A DNA stretch of 64,000 bases from the NCBI RefSeq assembly GCF_009830285.1, contig NZ_WUQX01000001.1, positions 1,984,501 through 2,048,500 of the forward strand, read 5' to 3'. A program made the position numbers and the translations under genes. This DNA comes from Sporofaciens musculi. Lineage in GTDB: Bacteria; Bacillota; Clostridia; Lachnospirales; Lachnospiraceae. Numbering within the stretch: the stretch's first letter is position 1; each line of letters begins with the position of its first letter. The notes beneath the pieces are model-generated. The model was not told the origin of the DNA. It did not search any database and was given only the letters and a program-made list of their open reading frames with translations. Positions 8,246 through 15,568 of the stretch are shown here, one piece after another.

Positions 8246-8620
8246 ATGAAACGAGAATTAGGAATCGCAAGGTGTGGGCTTGCCTGTTGCCTGTGTTCAG
8301 AAAATGAAAAATGCAATGGCTGCTATTCGGATAACTGTCCTGACTACACCCAATGCGAAAACAGAAAATGCTCCATGGAAAAGAAACTTCCAGGCTGTTA
8401 TGCCTGTGAAATGGATTGTAAAAGAGGTTTGATGAATAAAATCAAGCCATATGGATTTACATTATTTATAAAAAGATATGGGATAGAGAATCTTCTTGAT
8501 TGCCTTGAAGAAAATGAAAAGAGAGGAATCCTGTATCATCGTAAAGGAATTATTGGCGATTATGATGATTTTGACGATGTGGAAAAGTTGATAGAATTTA
8601 TTAAGACAGGGAAAAATTAG
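8246..8620 (+). CDS. DUF3795 cysteine-rich protein (first of three)
   Basis: 124 residues. The N-terminal half carries many cysteines in the DUF3795 pattern: RCGLACCLCSENEKCNGCYSDNC, then CENRKCSMEKKLPGCYACEMDC. These cysteines probably bind zinc or an iron-sulfur centre. The C-terminal half is an alpha-helical tail with no motif recognised. ATG after AAGGAAGGGAAAGA. Function of DUF3795 proteins is not established. Confidence 0.82.
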   Translation: MKRELGIARCGLACCLCSENEKCNGCYSDNCPDYTQCENRKCSMEKKLPGCYACEMDCKRGLMNKIKPYGFTLFIKRYGIENLLDCLEENEKRGILYHRKGIIGDYDDFDDVEKLIEFIKTGKN

Positions 8621-8642
8621 GATTTTTAGGAGGTACATAACC

Positions 8643-8975
8643 ATGAGAAATATGATTGCATACTGTGGGCTGGATTGTGAAAAATGCGACGCATATCTCG
8701 CAACAATCAATGACGACCAGGCGTTACGTGAGAAAACTGCAAAACTATGGGCCGAGTTAAATAATGCTCCCATTCTGCCTGAACATATCAACTGTGAAGG
8801 CTGTCGCGTTGATGGGATTAAAACTGTACACTGCGATAGTCTTTGCGGTATTCGTCAATGTGCATTGAAAAAAGGTGTGGCGACATGTGGCGACTGCCCA
8901 GACATGGAAATATGTCAGACGGTTGGAATGATCATCTCAAATAACCCCGACGCTCTAAAAAATCTGAGGAGATAG
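8643..8975 (+). CDS. DUF3795 cysteine-rich protein (second of three)
   Basis: 110 residues, starting MIAYCGLDCEKCDAYLAT, followed by the HINCEGCRVDGIKTVHCDSLCGIRQCALKKGVATCGDCPDMEICQ cluster typed as DUF3795. At least ten cysteines, spaced in CxxC pairs. ATG after AGGAGGTACATAACC, 22 bases from the previous DUF3795 gene, so probably co-transcribed. Role unknown; a metal-binding or redox role is inferred only from the cysteines. Confidence 0.85.
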   Translation: MRNMIAYCGLDCEKCDAYLATINDDQALREKTAKLWAELNNAPILPEHINCEGCRVDGIKTVHCDSLCGIRQCALKKGVATCGDCPDMEICQTVGMIISNNPDALKNLRR

Positions 8976-9040
8976 ATTACATATCAGTTTGACAACTTGG
9001 AAGTTGCAGCAAAGATTATATAACGAATGGGGGTATACCT

Positions 9041-9546
9041 TTGGAAACAGTAAAATTAGGATTTCAATATACTCAAAGTGAATATATAAAAGCAGTAAGG
9101 CAATATTTAATTTCTAGTAAAACTATACATAAATATGATATTGCTTTAGCCGCTGTATTTTTGTTGCTGTCAGTAGTTTATATGCTGTTCTCCTCTTTTA
9201 GCGTATTTAGTATTTTAATATTTGGTTGATAATTGTTGTAACTACATTGGGAAGCTATTTATATATTCTAATGCCTATACTGAAATTCAAACAAACTGCA
9301 AAATATCATGAGGAATATACGCTGGTATTTTCTAAGGAAACCATTAAATTTCAAACACAAAGCATTGAATCAGAAATGAAGTGGGACATTTACTCTGCAC
9401 TATGGGAGAGCCATGATTTTTATTACTTAATTCAAGCACCACGAATATATACGTTAATTCCAAAAAGAGTTTTTAAAGACCTAAACGAAAAACAGCTATT
9501 TGAAGAAATTGCACAATCAAGAGTAAAAACAACAAAGCATGTATAA
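9041..9546 (+). pseudogene. YcxB-like membrane protein, frameshifted
   Basis: Two overlapping frames together make one YcxB-like protein. The first (from TTG 9041) gives the N-terminal strand and first membrane helix (IALAAVFLLLSVVYMLF). It stops at 9229, where the second frame begins with the second helix and the YcxB C-terminal domain (YTLVFSKETIKFQTQSIESEMKWD...). Adding one T to the GGTTG at the junction would restore a single ~168 residue protein. This could be true decay, a sequencing error, or rarely a programmed shift. Confidence 0.7.
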
Positions 9547-9594
9547 TGAACGTACCCTACAATGTAACAACTTCCATTTTCACAATACCTAACT

Positions 9595-9732
9595 TGGTGC
9601 CACTGTACTGCAGGATATAGCAAGAAACTTATTGAACTTGTTTTTGAGGCTCCCGTGGATGTGGAAATATTGCAAAGCATAAGACAGGGATTTGATTACT
9701 GTCTGCTGAGAGTCACGTTTAGCAAAGGTTAG
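9595..9732 (+). pseudogene. C-terminal fragment of a DUF6144/V4R-like protein
   Basis: The frame reads WCHCTAGYSKKLIELVFEAP then VDVEILQSIRQGFDYC and stops at 9732. The CxCxAGxxK...E pattern followed by VExLxSIxxGxxxC is the usual C-terminus of small V4R/DUF6144-like proteins. No N-terminal part or start is present upstream, so this is a leftover fragment. Family assignment is from memory of the motif and is moderate. Confidence 0.5.
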
Positions 9733-9757
9733 AATTTATCTTACATTAGGAGCTGCC

Positions 9758-10309
9758 ATGAAAGGATTTAACCGACCAAATCAATTATTTTCCCTATGCG
9801 GTTTGAATTGTGGGCTTTGCCCTATGTTCTTGAATAAATACTGTCCCGGTTGCGGCGGTGGTGGGGGGAACCAATCCTGCAAAATCGCAAGGTGCAGCAT
9901 GGATCACAACGGTGCCCAATACTGTTTCCAATGCAGCGAATACCCTTGCGAAAAATACGATCATATTGACGATTTTGATTCCTTTATAACACATCGAAAC
10001 CGAAGATCTGATATGGAAAAGGCCAAACAATTCGGGATAGACGCTTATAATGCAGAGCAGGCGGAGAAGGCCAACATTCTGGAGGTTTTATTATCCAATT
10101 ATAATGATGGCCGCAAAAAGACACTCTTTTGTGTTGCCGTCAACCTGCTGGAACTGCAAGAGCTGCAAACGGTACTTAGAGAAATTGATCGTAAACCTGA
10201 TATGGAAACAATGACGCTCAAAGAAAAAAGCGCATTTGTTGCCGGATTACTGCAGGATGCGGCGGCAGAGAAAAATATTGATTTAAAACTTCATAAGAAA
10301 AAGGGATAA
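9758..10309 (+). CDS. DUF3795 cysteine-rich protein (third of three)
   Basis: 183 residues. N-terminal DUF3795 region: LFSLCGLNCGLCPMFLNKYC, a glycine-rich PGCGGGGGN turn, then CKIARCSMDHNGAQYCFQCSEYPCEKY. The longer helical C-terminal half ends in a Lys-rich tail. ATG after AGGAGCTGCC. It is separated from the other two DUF3795 genes by the broken YcxB-like gene and the DUF6144 fragment. Function unknown. Confidence 0.85.
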   Translation: MKGFNRPNQLFSLCGLNCGLCPMFLNKYCPGCGGGGGNQSCKIARCSMDHNGAQYCFQCSEYPCEKYDHIDDFDSFITHRNRRSDMEKAKQFGIDAYNAEQAEKANILEVLLSNYNDGRKKTLFCVAVNLLELQELQTVLREIDRKPDMETMTLKEKSAFVAGLLQDAAAEKNIDLKLHKKKG

Positions 10310-10498
10310 TTTGAATATGCTATGATTTTTACACATGGATCAATGCTTATAGATCATCTAATCTTCCCTTCCCCCAATTAAATATCTTTGAAACTGCGCC
10401 ACATATTTTTGGTGGTGCTTTTTCTTTGTAATAAAACGCAAAGATGTTGAAAGCCTTTGCTTTTTTTATTAACCAAACTCAATAAGGAGGCGATTTTT

Positions 10499-10639
10499 AT
10501 GTGGAACATGATTACACACTTTCTTACATTCACCGGAGGGATGTCTGCCGGCGTTGTGCTGATGTGTCTTTTACAGACAGGAAAGCAGGCGGACGAAGAA
10601 TTTGAAGATATGCAAAGTCCAGCTAAGAAATGTCAATAG
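10499..10639 (+). CDS. DUF3789 membrane microprotein
   Basis: 46 residues from the ATG at 10499, which follows AAGGAGGCGATTTTT; an upstream start at 10457 lacks a site. One hydrophobic helix (ITHFLTFTGGMSAGVVLMCLLQ) is followed by TGKQADEEFED, the DUF3789 pattern. DUF3789 proteins occur in Tn1549-like ICEs near topB. Here the IS110 element has inserted between this gene and topB. Role in conjugation unknown. Confidence 0.75.
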   Translation: MWNMITHFLTFTGGMSAGVVLMCLLQTGKQADEEFEDMQSPAKKCQ

Positions 10640-10743
10640 CTAAAATGAAAAATGTTAAAAAAGTTTTTCAGAAGCATTTGATGTAAAAAGGGTAACTTTA
10701 ATAAGCCCACCCATGTGGAACTATTTAAAATTCATAAGACCTG

Positions 10744-12057
10744 TTAGGCTGCGTTCCGTACCTTGTCAGGCTGCGCTGCCAGATACCGCTCACAGTGTTC
10801 CTGAGGAGTGATGATCTCAAATGGTTTATTATCCCGGAGCATGGCAAAAATGATATTGCAGATTTTATGCATGACAGCCCCGACAGCCACGTTTTTCTTC
10901 TTGCTTTTGCATTTGTCGGTATAATAGCCGTGGATAACTGGATTTACTGGTGTTTTTGTCCCTTTATCCACCTTAAGATTATTGATAGCCACCATATGCA
11001 GGATACGCCTGGCAAGGCTAGAACCCCTCTTGGACATGTGGACTTTATCCCCATTGAACTTGCCGGATTGCTTCACGGCAGGATCCAAGCCGAAGTAAGC
11101 ATAAAGCTTCTTTGGGGAAGAAAACAGGTCAAAGGAGCCCATTTCAGCGATCAGGACGGCTGCACTGAGAAAACCGACACCACGCAGGGACTGGAGAAGG
11201 AAGATACGGTCATAAACCGGCGTCCCTTCCAGCTTATCAACAGCCTTATGCAGGTCCTCAAGTATATTGTCCAGATGCTCCTGGTATTCCCGGTAGGTTT
11301 TGATATACAGCCGGATCCGGAGTGCACTGCTTTGAAGCGCACGTCCGAAAACAGCGGCGTCCTTTGCGGCAGCACGTATGGCATCATATTTGGAAACGGC
11401 ATATTTTTCACCGAAACGTGCGGTTTTGCGTATGGTTTCCACAAGTATGTCTTTTGGGGCGGCAAGCATGTCTGCGGCAAGGGGGTAAGCTTCCAGGAGC
11501 TTTAAGGAAGTTTGGGTAGTGACCTTGCTAAACACTTTCCGGTATGCGGGAAAGGACACTTTCAGTTCCGCCGTGAGCTTCAGTACGACAGCGGACTGCA
11601 GGTCCTTGAAGTAATAGTAGTCCCGTACCAGGTTGCGCAGGTCAATGACCTCATCATCTGGTATGATGGAAGTCTTCAGGGAAGCATCCAGGCCGACTTT
11701 GGCAGCTTTTTTTGAATCAAATTTATCATTATGCAGTTTCCTAACGTTCATATTTGTGCTATTCTTAGTGATGATAGGATTAATGACTGAGCAGTCAAAC
11801 CCCTTATCACGAAGGAAGTACAGGAGCGGGATGTGGTAGATCCCGGTGGACTCAAGGAAGCAGCGGCTTTCGAGGGAATACATCTCTTGTGCTTCCTTTA
11901 TTTTTGCGACAGCTTGCTCACGGGACTGCGGATCAGAATGAATGATCTTAAAAGGTTTTCCAGAGAGAATGCCATTGGGCAGCATGATGGACATCCAGGT
12001 GAAGTCTGCGCCGACATCAAGCCCGACTGAGAGATAAGGGATGCTTTCAAGCATCAT
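10744..12057 (-). CDS. IS110-family transposase (DEDD recombinase)
   Basis: 437 residues. N-terminal RuvC-like DEDD domain starts YLSVGLDVGADFTWMSIML with the first catalytic Asp; CFLESTGIYHIPLLYFL and DKFDSKKAAKVGL continue it. The C-terminal transposase_20 (Tnp) domain has LLQSLRGVGFLSAAVLIAEMG and YAYFGLDPAVKQSG, and contains the serine used with DEDD in IS110 recombination. Length is typical and the frame intact, so it is probably active. The 300 bases upstream of its start may encode the guide (bridge) RNA. Confidence 0.93.
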   Translation of the reverse strand: MMLESIPYLSVGLDVGADFTWMSIMLPNGILSGKPFKIIHSDPQSREQAVAKIKEAQEMYSLESRCFLESTGIYHIPLLYFLRDKGFDCSVINPIITKNSTNMNVRKLHNDKFDSKKAAKVGLDASLKTSIIPDDEVIDLRNLVRDYYYFKDLQSAVVLKLTAELKVSFPAYRKVFSKVTTQTSLKLLEAYPLAADMLAAPKDILVETIRKTARFGEKYAVSKYDAIRAAAKDAAVFGRALQSSALRIRLYIKTYREYQEHLDNILEDLHKAVDKLEGTPVYDRIFLLQSLRGVGFLSAAVLIAEMGSFDLFSSPKKLYAYFGLDPAVKQSGKFNGDKVHMSKRGSSLARRILHMVAINNLKVDKGTKTPVNPVIHGYYTDKCKSKKKNVAVGAVMHKICNIIFAMLRDNKPFEIITPQEHCERYLAAQPDKVRNAA

Positions 12058-12335
12058 AAGTACTTTTGGTATTTCATGGTTTTATCCTTTCAGGCAGGTA
12101 TCCATTTCCAGAGGGCGGATACACAACCTAGCGGTTTATACAGGTATAGCCTGGGGCTTCCCAACCAGCCAAAACATAAATCACCACCGAATGGACTGAC
12201 AGACTTTCTAAGAGGTTTCACCAGCCGGAAGGCCAGTTCCCAAGGAGGCGTCGTCAATGATCCTGCCTCCAGTGATTATACCTCTATGTTTTGTCTGGTG
12301 CATTAAGGAAACCTCAGACAGGGTAAATAATGTTG
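12058..12335 (-). ncRNA. Candidate IS110 bridge RNA region
   Basis: IS110-group elements encode a structured bridge RNA in the non-coding end before the recombinase start. This segment has that position and several inverted repeats, for example GGAGGC at 12244-12249 with GCCTCC near 12265. It contains no convincing gene. I could not verify loops or guide sequences; the assignment is by position and family knowledge. Confidence 0.35.
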
Positions 12336-12466
12336 CCTTATAACTTCTGATGGAGGGGGAACTCCTCCTTCTGTTATATCTATATAGATTTATTAGATTG
12401 GACTTTGTAACTATTAACCAGTGGTCATTCTTGACTACACCATTATTATACTAGGAGGTCTGAACA

Positions 12467-12774
12467 TTGAAGTTAGTGATTGCGGAAAAGTACTCCGTCG
12501 CCATGTCGCTGATGGCGGTTCTGGGTGCGAATGAGAAAAAAGACGGCTACCTGGAGGGCGGCGGCTACTTGGTGAGCTGGTGCGTGGGGCACCTTCTGGA
12601 ACTGGCACAGCCGGAGGCTTATGGGGAACAGTATGCCAGATGGCGTTATGGTGATCTTCCGATCCTGCCGGAAGAATGGAAATACGAGGTGCCGAAGGAT
12701 AAGAAAAAGCAGCTTGACCTTCTTTGTCGGCTGATGAAAGACAAACGGGTGGATTCCGTGGTATGCGCTACGGA
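12467..12774 (+). pseudogene. topB: DNA topoisomerase III, 5' fragment (split by IME)
   Basis: TTG start after AGGAGGTCTGAACA. Encodes the TOPRIM start of a TopB/TraE-like topoisomerase: LVIAEKYSVAMSLMAVLGA, GYLVSWCVGHLLELAQPEAY, and ends in VVCATD. The next residues should be AGREGEL, which are found 7 kb downstream at 19780. The gene is thus cut inside the TOPRIM domain by the IME, and the short product (105 aa) cannot be active. The function lost is strand passage and decatenation thought to help ICE DNA processing. Confidence 0.9.
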
Positions 12775-12815
12775 TGTTGGATAGTGCGGAGGGGTGACAA
12801 ACAAATACAAATAAG

Positions 12816-12832
12816 AAAGGGACTTCCTCAAT
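12816..12832. repeat. 17 bp inverted repeat, IME left-end copy
   Basis: AAAGGGACTTCCTCAAT, the exact reverse complement of 18070-18086 just before the recombinase gene. Lies 40 bases inside the IME left end. Possibly a recombinase or regulator binding site. Confidence 0.7.
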
Positions 12833-12840
12833 CCTTAAAA

Positions 12841-12871
12841 GGCTATGACACTATCGGTTATAGTCTTTTTT
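12841..12871 (+). terminator. Intrinsic terminator near IME left end
   Basis: Stem GGCTATGAC / GTTATAGTC with a 7 base loop, followed by a run of seven T. Probably shields the IME genes from transcription of the interrupted topB. Confidence 0.75.
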
Positions 12872-13041
12872 CATGCGGTAATTACCGTATAAAATGAACT
12901 CCTATTTCCACAAGCGGAGAAATACCCAACAACAGTATTCCCGCAATCCAATCTCCCGACAATTAACGGAAGAAAACCATATATCAGCACCGAAACCAAC
13001 CAATCATATCAATCAATCCATATCACAGGAGGGCAAAGACC

Positions 13042-13650
13042 ATGAATAAAAAGCAGGAACAGCAGATTTTAGATTATTACAGCACCACCGACAAATATAT
13101 CCGTAGCAAGACACACTCCAATGCGCATCAGACTGTATTCACCAAAGAAAGCGACAAATACCAGTGGCTTGTGCTGGAGCAGAAAAGCCAGTGTGAAGTT
13201 GAGGTAAGGCAGACCGACAGTCATGGAACAATCACAGCGAGGGATAATTACGAACTGACAAGAAATCTCCCTAAGTGCATGGGCGTGGAACGCTTATGCG
13301 AGGGAACAACTATGCAGATACCTTTCAACGCTGATGAAATCAACTTAATCTATCAGTTTGGGGAGCAAAGCAAAGCGGAAACGTGCGCCAGTTTATCCGC
13401 TATTCTTCCGCAGGTAAAAGACAGCGACACAAAGCAGATAGTAAATACTACCTTAAAGAAATTAAATTCCCTGTCAGAAGAAACGTGTGCGGAACTGACC
13501 GCCACCACCAAAAGGCGGAAACTGACCGAGCGTGACCACTCCATAAAGACAAGGTTAGCCAAAGCAAAGGAACAGGCAAAACAGCCGACAGTTACCGAGA
13601 GAAAACAGCGCAGAACCCACAGTAAAGGAAAGGGGGATATAGCACTATGA
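13042..13650 (+). CDS. IME protein of unknown function, 202 aa
   Basis: ATG after CAGGAGGGCAAAGACC. Soluble, helical, strongly charged at its C-terminus (KRRKLTERDHSIKTRLAKAKEQAKQ then Lys/Arg-rich end). No recognised domain; the basic tail suggests nucleic acid binding. Overlaps the next gene by ATGA, so translation is probably coupled. Proteins with this look recur in TnpX-type IMEs of Clostridia, likely with a role in element maintenance or transfer. Confidence 0.7.
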   Translation: MNKKQEQQILDYYSTTDKYIRSKTHSNAHQTVFTKESDKYQWLVLEQKSQCEVEVRQTDSHGTITARDNYELTRNLPKCMGVERLCEGTTMQIPFNADEINLIYQFGEQSKAETCASLSAILPQVKDSDTKQIVNTTLKKLNSLSEETCAELTATTKRRKLTERDHSIKTRLAKAKEQAKQPTVTERKQRRTHSKGKGDIAL

Positions 13651-13922
13651 AACTTTCACGATACGAGCAGGAAAGTATTCTCAATTATAACGCAGGAGAA
13701 CAGACCGCCACCCTCTACACAAGAGATAAGACGGTCATGCGGAAACTTGACACGCTTGTTGCCGACTTCCCCGATACATACAAGCTGACAGAGCAGGACG
13801 AGGTATCTAAGACCTATTCCTTTCCGAAGTCACACGTCAGCTACCGCAAGCCAAGGACAGTCAGCACCGAGCAGAGGGAACGGGCAAGGCAGATGATGAT
13901 TAAGCAGAACAATTCAAAATAA
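13647..13922 (+). CDS. Small conserved IME protein, 91 aa
   Basis: Starts MKLSRYEQESILNYNAGE, continues ATLYTRDKTVMRKLDTLVADFP and KTYSFPKSHVSYRKPR. No membrane segment or known motif. The same type of protein is often found upstream of XRE and MobA/MobL genes in Clostridia IMEs. Translationally coupled to the 202 aa gene. Function unknown. Confidence 0.75.
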   Translation: MKLSRYEQESILNYNAGEQTATLYTRDKTVMRKLDTLVADFPDTYKLTEQDEVSKTYSFPKSHVSYRKPRTVSTEQRERARQMMIKQNNSK

Positions 13923-14178
13923 ATTTGAGTTTTTGTATTGTGTTTTCACAGATTTTTTATTTGTATGTTTGTTATATAAATTCGCACAGAATTATGCTAT
14001 AATCAAGAAAATTCGTTCCATAAATCCTAATGCAACGCAAATTTTCGTAACTGCAACGATTAGTTGACACCAATTAAATAGCTGTTGGTGGTATGCAACT
14101 AACAAATTATTCTATTATGTCCACAAGGAGGTAATTAACATGGACATAATGGAGAACGTACAAATGGAGGTGATGAAC

Positions 14179-14523
14179 ATGGATATATCGGAACGGCTTC
14201 AAGAGCTACGTAAAAAAGAAGGCTATTCACAGGAGCAAGTTGCCGAGATGTTAGGACTTTCTAGGCAAGCAATTTCCAAATGGGAAAGTGGACAGGGAAA
14301 GCCGGAAATTGACAATATCATTAAACTAACAGAAATTTACAATGTAAGTGCAGATTATATTCTGTTAGGTACTGAAAAAGTATCTGTTCCAGTGCCAGAA
14401 AAGAAGGAATTGAGCCACGAATACAAAAAAGCAATAGGTATAATTGCTATAATAGCGGCAACAGCAATAGTTACAGTGCTATTTATTACTGCGTTAGGAT
14501 TGCTTTCACGATTAGGAATTTAG
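14179..14523 (+). CDS. XRE-family regulator with C-terminal membrane helix
   Basis: N-terminal HTH: RLQELRKKEGYSQEQVAEML then SRQAISKWESGQGKPEIDNI, ending NVSADYILLGTEK. A short linker leads to a C-terminal transmembrane helix (IGIIAIIAATAIVTVLFIT), making it a membrane-anchored regulator. Start choice: ATG 14179 follows GGAGGTGATGAAC; an in-frame ATG at 14140 also follows AAGGAGGTAATTAAC and would add 13 residues. It lies next to the lipoprotein gene and may respond to envelope signals. Confidence 0.85.
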   Translation: MDISERLQELRKKEGYSQEQVAEMLGLSRQAISKWESGQGKPEIDNIIKLTEIYNVSADYILLGTEKVSVPVPEKKELSHEYKKAIGIIAIIAATAIVTVLFITALGLLSRLGI

Positions 14524-14534
14524 GAGGAAAAATT

Positions 14535-14789
14535 ATGGAGCGAACAGGAAGAATTTCAAAGTTGTTTCTCATTATTCTTTTGTTTAGCATGATTGCTATA
14601 ACAATGAGTGGTTGTGTTTATGTTAATAACAAGGATTGGGACGACATGACACCCGAAGAACAAGAAGAAGTACGGCAAAATTTTGAGGAAGAACGGAAAG
14701 AACTGGAAGAAGATTTTCCGAGTGATAGTGTGGAGGGTAAATTTACATCATATATTCTTGATAAGGTTGAAGAAGGTATTGAAGATTAA
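14535..14789 (+). CDS. Small lipoprotein
   Basis: 84 residues with a lipoprotein signal peptide: positively charged start, hydrophobic LFLIILLFSMIAITM and lipobox MSGC. The mature part is acidic (EEQEEVRQNFEEERKELEEDF). It begins 12 bases after the membrane-anchored XRE gene with its own GGAGGAAAAATT site, so the two form a pair. Possibly a partner that controls the regulator; this is inference. Confidence 0.8.
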   Translation: MERTGRISKLFLIILLFSMIAITMSGCVYVNNKDWDDMTPEEQEEVRQNFEEERKELEEDFPSDSVEGKFTSYILDKVEEGIED

Positions 14790-14833
14790 GTAGTTCCATC
14801 GAATCAGAAAAAATTGAATATTGTTTACCTTTT

Positions 14834-14876
14834 GGTAGCGATTTATTTTAACAGTAAATCAGCTACCTTTTTTATT
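14834..14876 (+). terminator. Terminator after the XRE-lipoprotein pair
   Basis: Stem GGTAGC...GCTACC with additional ATTTA/TAAAT pairing, followed by TTTTTTATTTT. Confidence 0.8.
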
Positions 14877-14920
14877 TTCGGAAACTATCAACACAGCACA
14901 GAAAGAATGAGGTATCAAAA

Positions 14921-15262
14921 ATGATTGAGAGCAAGAATGACACAAGCAAAAACTTAGAAAAGGCATTGCAGGCATTGAAACAGGCGCAACAGCGTGTAGC
15001 CAACGAAAAGAAAAAACAGAACGAGAAGAAACGCAAAGCCGAGAACCACCACAAGTACATCATGGGCGGTATTATCGTGAAGTATTTCCCCGACTGCTAC
15101 CACTATGACGAGGGCGAGTTAAACCGTATCTTATCAGTTGCCTTGCAGACAAGGGAGTGTCAGCAGATTATCTCTAAAATCAAGTCGGAAAACCAAGAAA
15201 CCACTCCCCCACAATCCAATCCCACCAATGCCGAAAATGAAAGCGAGGGCGGTACGGAATGA
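14921..15262 (+). CDS. DUF3847-family mobilization-associated protein
   Basis: 113 residues. An N-terminal coiled coil rich in Lys/Gln/Glu (LEKALQALKQAQQRVANEKK, KKRKAENHHKYIMGGIIVKYFPD) matches the DUF3847 family found before MobA/MobL relaxases. The C-terminal tail is hydrophilic and low complexity. ATG after a GAATGAGGTATCAAAA leader with a weak site. It lies directly upstream of the oriT-like region and the relaxase, so it is probably a relaxosome accessory protein of the IME. Confidence 0.75.
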   Translation: MIESKNDTSKNLEKALQALKQAQQRVANEKKKQNEKKRKAENHHKYIMGGIIVKYFPDCYHYDEGELNRILSVALQTRECQQIISKIKSENQETTPPQSNPTNAENESEGGTE

Positions 15263-15294
15263 CAAAGGCGAGGACACTGGAAAGCCGAGGTAAC

Positions 15295-15545
15295 GTATTC
15301 ACCCTGTTTACAGGGTGCGCACAGATATACCACCAGAGGTGGTATGTGCGCTCTCCGAGGGGCAAGTTTCACTTGCATGGACTCCTGCGGAGGGCGTTGT
15401 CTGCCTTGCGGCAGCCAAAAGGGGAAACGACAATTCCCCTTCGCAAGCTGCGCTTGCTACCCTTTAGTGAACTTTGCGTTCAGACAAAAGCCAAAGTGCG
15501 GCTTTTATCTGCCCACAAAGTCTATGAGTGCGCTCCACTACTTTA
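15295..15545 (+). other. Candidate oriT of the IME
   Basis: This gene-poor stretch before the relaxase holds several inverted repeats: ACCCTGTTTACAGGGT; GCGCACAGATATACCACC paired with GGTGGTATGTGCGC; AAGGGGAAACGACAATTCCCCTT; and CAAGCTGCGCTTG. The CTGCGCTTGC word resembles the nic neighbourhood of MobA/MobL systems. Its position between accessory gene and relaxase is typical for oriT. The exact nic site is not proven. Confidence 0.6.
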
Positions 15546-15568
15546 TCGGCAGAATGTAGGTGTTGCGT

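Larger units (their letters stand above)
10660..12335 (-). mobile_element. IS110-family insertion sequence (approximate ends)
   Basis: Contains the single IS110 transposase gene plus a long upstream non-coding segment. IS110 elements lack clear terminal inverted repeats and I see no repeats that fix the ends, so both limits are estimates. It lies between the DUF3789 gene and topB, which are otherwise near neighbours in related ICEs. Confidence 0.6.

Noticed and set aside
10795-11505. Plus-strand frame opposite the IS110 transposase
   Set aside because: Shadow of the well-conserved minus-strand transposase.
12076-12306. 76 codon frame upstream of the IS110 gene
   Set aside because: No ribosome-binding site or homologous look; the stretch fits the non-coding end of IS110 better.
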